DNA of 17,915 bases from an uncultured Bacilli bacterium (GTDB taxonomy: Bacteria; Bacillota_I; Bacilli_A; RF39; UBA660). A program made the translations under genes and the position numbers. Below, piece after piece: positions 14,014 through 17,915 of the stretch (positions within the stretch are counted from its first letter, which is position 1; every line of letters begins with the position of its first letter). The notes below the pieces were generated by a model. That model was not told the origin of the DNA. It worked only from the letters and a program-made list of their open reading frames with translations, and did not search any database. The DNA lies in NCBI GenBank assembly GCA_934169415.1, contig CAKPNP010000025.1:1-17915 (forward strand), written 5' to 3'.

Positions 14014-14901
14014 TTACACTAATTCATATTCTCTAACAGCAATTCTCTCATCTGAGCAATATTCTATTACAAATCTATTTTCTCTTTTACATATTAATAT
14101 TCCCATTGTATTATTGTTACTTATTTCTTTTATATGTTTATCTATGTAGTTCATGTATTTTTGAACTTGTGATATATATTCAACTTTAAATTCTGTTACT
14201 TTTAATTCGGTTACTACATAACAATTAAATTTTACATTAAATAATAACAAATCTATATAATGATTTCTATCACCTATTTTAATTTTATATTCACTACCTA
14301 TAAAAGCAAATGAATTACCGAGTTCTTTCATAAATGATTCTATATCTTCTAATATTAAATTATGTAACGCTTTTTCAGTAGCTATATCAATATTATTCTT
14401 ATTTCTAATTAATATGGGATTAGGGACTAAATCTGTTGTTTCAATTTCATCATCAAGTATTAATTTGTTTTTAGTTTCAATAGGTAATCTTTCATATTCA
14501 TTAGATTTAATCTTAAACTCTAATTCTCTAACTGATAAATTTTTATTTATTGTATCTTTAATATAATAATTCATAGAATCAGTTTCTAAACTTAATAATA
14601 ATCTTAAATGACTCCATGTCAATTGTGTCCACAGTGTGGACACTTTTTCATTACTAAATATATTGTATAATTGTTTCATTCTAAATAATGTTCTTCTATT
14701 ATATTTTTTACCAACTTCAACAACTAATTTTTGAGAGTATTCATCTATAACATTATCTCCATATTTTCCTCCAGCCTCAGTTAATAATCCCCCTATTTCA
14801 AAATATGTAATAACTTTATGTCTTTCTTTCGAATAGTCCTTTACCTTTGAATAAACTTCATTATCTATTAACTTATTTTTTATCTCGTTGTAATAGTTCA
14901 T
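14014..14901 (-). CDS. YhcG-type (DUF1016) PD-(D/E)XK nuclease
   Basis: This 295-residue protein belongs to the DUF1016/YhcG family. Its N-terminal DUF1016 region (about 1-135) is helical and DNA-binding-like, with the hallmark LSWSH variant LTWSHLRLLL near 94-103. The C-terminal PD-(D/E)XK nuclease domain (about 170-290) shows D217 in HYIDLLLF and E232-x-K234 in VVTELKV, so the active site looks intact. The family is widespread, often horizontally transferred and frequently near restriction or other defence genes; its target is poorly defined. It starts 13 nt after comEC with a strong ribosome site (AAAGGAG), so it is probably cotranscribed with comEA-comEC. This is not its usual neighbourhood. 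Confidence 0.85.
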   Translation of the reverse strand: MNYYNEIKNKLIDNEVYSKVKDYSKERHKVITYFEIGGLLTEAGGKYGDNVIDEYSQKLVVEVGKKYNRRTLFRMKQLYNIFSNEKVSTLWTQLTWSHLRLLLSLETDSMNYYIKDTINKNLSVRELEFKIKSNEYERLPIETKNKLILDDEIETTDLVPNPILIRNKNNIDIATEKALHNLILEDIESFMKELGNSFAFIGSEYKIKIGDRNHYIDLLLFNVKFNCYVVTELKVTEFKVEYISQVQKYMNYIDKHIKEISNNNTMGILICKRENRFVIEYCSDERIAVREYELV

Positions 14902-14914
14902 ATCTTACTCCTTT

Positions 14915-16888
14915 CTATGGACTACATGTCTCAATTTTTAATTTATTGTTTTTTATCTTAAACATAATACTGCCATCTTGATCCGTTCTATATATTTTTG
15001 AATTATATAAATTATTTAATACTTCCTTATTTGGGTGATTATATTTATTGTTTTTCCCAACACTTATTAGTCCATATTTAGGCTTAATAGTATCAATAAA
15101 ATATTTACTAGAAGAAGTACTAGAACCATGATGTCCTACTTTTAATACATCAATATCACTTATATTATATTTATCTAATATATCTTTTTCTTTATCTACT
15201 CCTGCATCCCCCATAAACATAAATTTATAACCATTAAGTTCTGTATAAATAGCATTACTATTATCATTTTCATTATCATATTCTTTTGTTTGTAAGAAGT
15301 ATAATTTGTTATTATCTATATTTAGTTCTTTAATACACGAGTAATATTTAATGTTTTTCTTTTCTAACACATTGATTAATTCTTTTTCTAGATCATTATA
15401 TCCACCACAATTAAATATAACTTTATCTACTTTAAAATTATTAATTAGATTTATAGCTTCACCCATATGATCATAATCTCCATGAGTAAGTATTAAATAA
15501 TTAAGCTTAGAAATTCCAATGCTTTTTAAATAAGGTATTGTTCTATTATCAATTATATTACTATTATAATATCCACCTGTATCTATCAATATAGATTTAT
15601 TTTCTAATTTTAAAAATATAGAATCGCCTTGCTTAACATCCAACATAGTAATAAAACTATCATTTAAGAAAAATCTATTAGTATGAATTAAAATCGTAAA
15701 TAACAACAATATACTCATTTTAGTTTTATATATGGTAAGCGTTATGATGACATAGTATAAAAATATTAGTATAATATTTATACTGCATAATGAAATATTA
15801 ATACTAAATTTATTTAAAAATATTGATACATTCTCAAGTATAATTATAAAAACATATAAAATATTATCAAAAAAAGGTATTAATAAAGTTATAATTGATA
15901 AAGGAAAAATTATCATAGATACAAATGGGACTACTAATACATTTATAAATGGACTTATCAAATTTATACTGTTATATGTATTTATTAATATTGGTATACT
16001 TACTAAAAAACTTATTAATGATATTTTTAATATCTTTACAATATAATTTCCATTTATTTTATCTTTAAAATATATCAAATATATACTTATTACAAAACTA
16101 AAAATAAAACCAGTATTATTAATATAAAAGGGATTATATAGTAACATAATAATTAAAATTATAAATATTAATTTTTTACTATCTATATATTTAGAAAATA
16201 TAAAACTAGATACTGCCCTAATAGCAGATGGAGTAAAATTAATTAAAAATAAATAAAATATTAAAAATAAACTAATTAAAATATTATTACCTTTAAATTT
16301 AAAAACTTTACTTAATATTAAAGCAAGCAAGCTAATATGCATTCCTGATATAGCAAGTAAATGGCTTGTCCCATTTAAACTATATATTTCTTTAATATCG
16401 GTATTTAAAGTAGTTTTATCTCCTAATATGAATGCCTTTAAATAAGAACTACTTTTTAAATTATCTACTCTAGAATATATATAGTTTTTAACTTTATAAA
16501 TTATAAAATTGTTATGTTTCTCAATTTTTAAATTTTTAATAGTAGTAACATAATAAATTCTATTACTAAGTAAATACTTTTTATAATTAAACAAATTAAA
16601 TATTGTATTATTGCTAGGTAATTCTAACAAACAATCAAAAGATATAATATCACCTATAGCAAGAGAATCAGTGCCTAAATATGTAACCTTTATTTTATCT
16701 TTAGCTTTTACAATAAGATCAGTATAACCATCTTTTTTATTAATGTCTATAATGGTTCCATTTATATGATTGTTTCCTAATTTATAATCAGTTTTATATA
16801 TTAATTTAGAATTAAATACGTAAATATATATTATAAATACTAATACAAATAATATTTTAAATAGTAATTTTATCTTTAATTTTTTCAT
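14915..16888 (-). CDS. comEC: ComEC/Rec2 DNA-uptake channel
   Basis: This 657-residue polytopic protein forms the transmembrane channel that passes single-stranded DNA into competent cells. Layout: a first helix pair region, an extracytoplasmic OB-like domain (about 35-120), and the Competence domain with SHLLAISGMHISLLAL (about 175-190) and many helices (to about 405). A C-terminal metallo-beta-lactamase domain (about 415-640) follows, with LTHGDYDHMG at about 467-476, FMGDAG, and VGHHGSS at about 584-590; its metal ligands look intact. I prefer the ATG at 16888 because AGGTGA lies 8 nt upstream; the frame can also start at a GTG at 16900. Either way it overlaps comEA by more than 30 nt, implying coupled translation. 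Confidence 0.93.
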   Translation of the reverse strand: MKKLKIKLLFKILFVLVFIIYIYVFNSKLIYKTDYKLGNNHINGTIIDINKKDGYTDLIVKAKDKIKVTYLGTDSLAIGDIISFDCLLELPSNNTIFNLFNYKKYLLSNRIYYVTTIKNLKIEKHNNFIIYKVKNYIYSRVDNLKSSSYLKAFILGDKTTLNTDIKEIYSLNGTSHLLAISGMHISLLALILSKVFKFKGNNILISLFLIFYLFLINFTPSAIRAVSSFIFSKYIDSKKLIFIILIIMLLYNPFYINNTGFIFSFVISIYLIYFKDKINGNYIVKILKISLISFLVSIPILINTYNSINLISPFINVLVVPFVSMIIFPLSIITLLIPFFDNILYVFIIILENVSIFLNKFSINISLCSINIILIFLYYVIITLTIYKTKMSILLLFTILIHTNRFFLNDSFITMLDVKQGDSIFLKLENKSILIDTGGYYNSNIIDNRTIPYLKSIGISKLNYLILTHGDYDHMGEAINLINNFKVDKVIFNCGGYNDLEKELINVLEKKNIKYYSCIKELNIDNNKLYFLQTKEYDNENDNSNAIYTELNGYKFMFMGDAGVDKEKDILDKYNISDIDVLKVGHHGSSTSSSKYFIDTIKPKYGLISVGKNNKYNHPNKEVLNNLYNSKIYRTDQDGSIMFKIKNNKLKIETCSP

Positions 16889-17513
16889 ATAAGGATTCAC
16901 CTATACCTGATACATTCATTATTTCTTTTATCTCTTCAAATTTTTTATTTTTTCTATACTCTATTATTAATTTTGCTTTTGCCTCACCTATTCCCTCTAA
17001 TGTAGTAAGCAATTCTAAAGAAGCAGTATTTATAGAAATTAAATCATTTTTACTAGTATCACTTATACATGCATCATTTGGTAACTTAGGACAAACACAT
17101 TCTTTTTCTATTTCAACATATTCTATTTTAACATTTTCTTCTTTTGCCTTAAGTATTTCATCTTTAGTATAAATGACAATAACCATTTCATCTTTTAAAA
17201 CTTTACTTAAATTTATACTACTAGTATCAGCTTTAGCAGTTAATCCTCCACTTACATTAATAGCATCAATAACTCTAGTGTTATCATCTAATTCATAAAC
17301 GCCAGGATTTTTGACAGCACCTTTTATATCAATTTTAATTTTTTTATTTTCTTCTATAACATTAATTTTTTCTGTGACATTAACTATCTCTTCTTCTAAA
17401 GGATTTCTTTCTTCTTTAACTTCATCTTTATTAAAAATAAAATATAACATTAATGATAATAAAACAATTAATACAATTAAAAGATATAAATATTTCTTTA
17501 AAAATTTTTTCAT
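16857..17513 (-). CDS. comEA: ComEA DNA receptor
   Basis: This 218-residue membrane-anchored protein binds incoming double-stranded DNA at the cell surface. Order: an N-terminal anchor helix (about 8-27), an SLBB-type domain (about 59-117, IDIKGAVKNPGVYEL to VIVIY), a linker, and a C-terminal helix-hairpin-helix pair. In that pair, INTASLELLTTLEGIGEAKA lies near 161-180 and NVSGIGESLYEKI near 200-212. The linker carries three cysteines, C139, C141 and C149 (ECVCPKLPNDAC). Ribosome site GGGAGGTGAT lies 4 nt before the ATG. It is the first gene of comEA-comEC-yhcG. The 42-bp repeat ends about 20 nt upstream, so the repeat forms part of its upstream region. Confidence 0.95.
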   Translation of the reverse strand: MKKFLKKYLYLLIVLIVLLSLMLYFIFNKDEVKEERNPLEEEIVNVTEKINVIEENKKIKIDIKGAVKNPGVYELDDNTRVIDAINVSGGLTAKADTSSINLSKVLKDEMVIVIYTKDEILKAKEENVKIEYVEIEKECVCPKLPNDACISDTSKNDLISINTASLELLTTLEGIGEAKAKLIIEYRKNKKFEEIKEIMNVSGIGESLYEKIKDKITI

Positions 17514-17531
17514 TTAAATCACCTCCCTACT

Positions 17532-17573
17532 AGTTATATACGAAAAAAATCTCTAAAATCCTTTTTTTTAGAG
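17532..17573. repeat. 42-bp dispersed repeat with hairpin, right copy
   Basis: This is identical to 103-144 and in the same orientation, with weaker similarity continuing to about 17620. It includes CTCTAAAA/TTTTAGAG. Read on the minus strand it lies between the terminator of an Rpn-family gene and the ribosome site of comEA. The hairpin followed by seven T would be a second terminator, and TATATAACT just after it could serve as a -10 for comEA, though no -35 is evident. Confidence 0.8.
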
Positions 17574-17653
17574 CAATTTTTTTAAAAAAGTTTAAAAAAA
17601 TGACTAAAATTAATTTATCGTAAACTTTAACTATATATTAAGTCCATTTTTAG

Positions 17654-17688
17654 TTAAAAAAATATCAAGTTTTATATACTTGATATTT
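17654..17688 (-). terminator. Terminator of the right-hand Rpn gene
   Basis: A 10-bp perfect stem, AAATATCAAG (17660-17669) and CTTGATATTT (17679-17688), with a 9-nt loop. On the minus strand it is followed by a T-run and lies 5 nt after the Rpn stop codon at 17694. Confidence 0.8.
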
Positions 17689-17693
17689 CTTGC

Positions 17694-17915
17694 TTATAAC
17701 ATCATTATCTGTTTTTTAGATAAACCAGTATATTTTGATATTTGCTCTACTGGTAGGCTATCTTTTAACATGTTTTTAGCAGTCTCAATTATTCCAGCTT
17801 TTCTGCCTTTTTTCTCGCCACGTTTTTCTCCACGTTTCTCTCCGATTTCTTCAAATGTTCTTTCCCATTTCTTTTTTTCTTCTAATGGATCCATAAACTC
17901 GAATAATCTTTTTTC
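17694..17915 (-). CDS. Rpn-family nuclease/putative transposase, C-terminal fragment (runs off right edge)
   Basis: 73 residues are visible and the frame is open to the window edge. The segment FEFMDPLEEKKKWERT, the Gly-Glu-Lys-Arg tandem tract and the closing LPVEQISKYTGLSKKQI are typical of the C-terminus of the Rpn / PD-(D/E)XK nuclease family transposases. The final part resembles a small helix-turn-helix found at the end of many members. The nuclease domain would lie outside the window. The RGEK tract is encoded by three near-identical 12-bp units, prone to length variation. Members are usually multicopy in a genome, which fits the Rpn-like start at the left edge. An ATG exists at 17894 but is internal. 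Confidence 0.8.
   Translation of the reverse strand, partial: EKRLFEFMDPLEEKKKWERTFEEIGEKRGEKRGEKKGRKAGIIETAKNMLKDSLPVEQISKYTGLSKKQIMML

Noticed and set aside
17311..17517. 68-codon plus-strand open frame opposite comEA
   Set aside because: Antisense to the anchor and first domain of comEA, without ribosome site or family resemblance.
1..17915. CRISPR array, tRNA or rRNA genes, prophage structural genes
   Set aside because: No regularly spaced repeats beyond the MraZ boxes, no tRNA cloverleaf or rRNA sequence recognised, and no phage structural protein among the frames.

Overview
The window is strongly AT-rich. It uses the standard bacterial code: TGA is a stop (it closes dnaE, rsmE and the 162-residue gene, twice inside ATGA overlaps), so this is not a code-4 mycoplasma. 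The genes point to a walled, low-GC member of the Bacillota: an mraZ-rsmH-ftsL-pbpB cell-division cluster, a Gram-positive-type DnaE, a PrsA lipoprotein and ComEA/ComEC. The MraZ operator has the AAAGTGK-N3 form known from Mollicutes. I infer an uncultured Bacilli lineage near the Erysipelotrichia/Mycoplasmatota boundary; no rRNA is present to confirm it.

Layout. The left edge (1-283) holds the first codons of a minus-strand Rpn-like gene with an apparent ATT start, a 42-bp repeat containing a hairpin, a second minus-strand terminator and a promoter. A plus-strand DUF6512 membrane protein (284-820) is convergent with a tight seven-gene minus-strand operon: dnaE, a type IV pilin-like protein, cvpA, trxA, rsmE, a membrane-anchored unknown, and mtaB (7468 down to 810). 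The dnaE promoter diverges from the rpmB promoter, and a perfect 13-bp inverted repeat covers both -10 elements. rpmB (L28) faces the end of the division cluster across a bidirectional terminator.

The division cluster (minus, 11777 down to 7808) starts from a good sigma-A promoter followed by four 10-bp-spaced MraZ boxes. Its class B PBP carries two C-terminal PASTA-like domains and an apparent Ig-like (BIG2-type) insertion in the N-terminal pedestal. Upstream lie two tiny one-helix membrane peptides, both beginning MCC, of the YjcZ 'tiny TM' type. They have strong ribosome binding sites and a sequence matching the sigma-K promoter consensus.

On the plus strand follow prsA and a small protein that looks like a DnaQ-fold exonuclease without its catalytic acids. 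After its terminator come three palindromes in 70 bp. The last block (minus) is comEA-comEC followed at 13 bp by a YhcG/DUF1016 PD-(D/E)XK nuclease. The second copy of the 42-bp repeat lies between comEA and the C-terminal part of another Rpn-family gene that runs off the right edge.

Most of the window is housekeeping: replication, translation, rRNA/tRNA modification, wall synthesis, protein export and DNA uptake. The parts worth a second look are the Rpn-associated repeat, the MCC peptides with their putative sporulation promoter, the PBP insertion, the apparent pseudo-exonuclease, the palindrome cluster and the nuclease attached to the competence operon.
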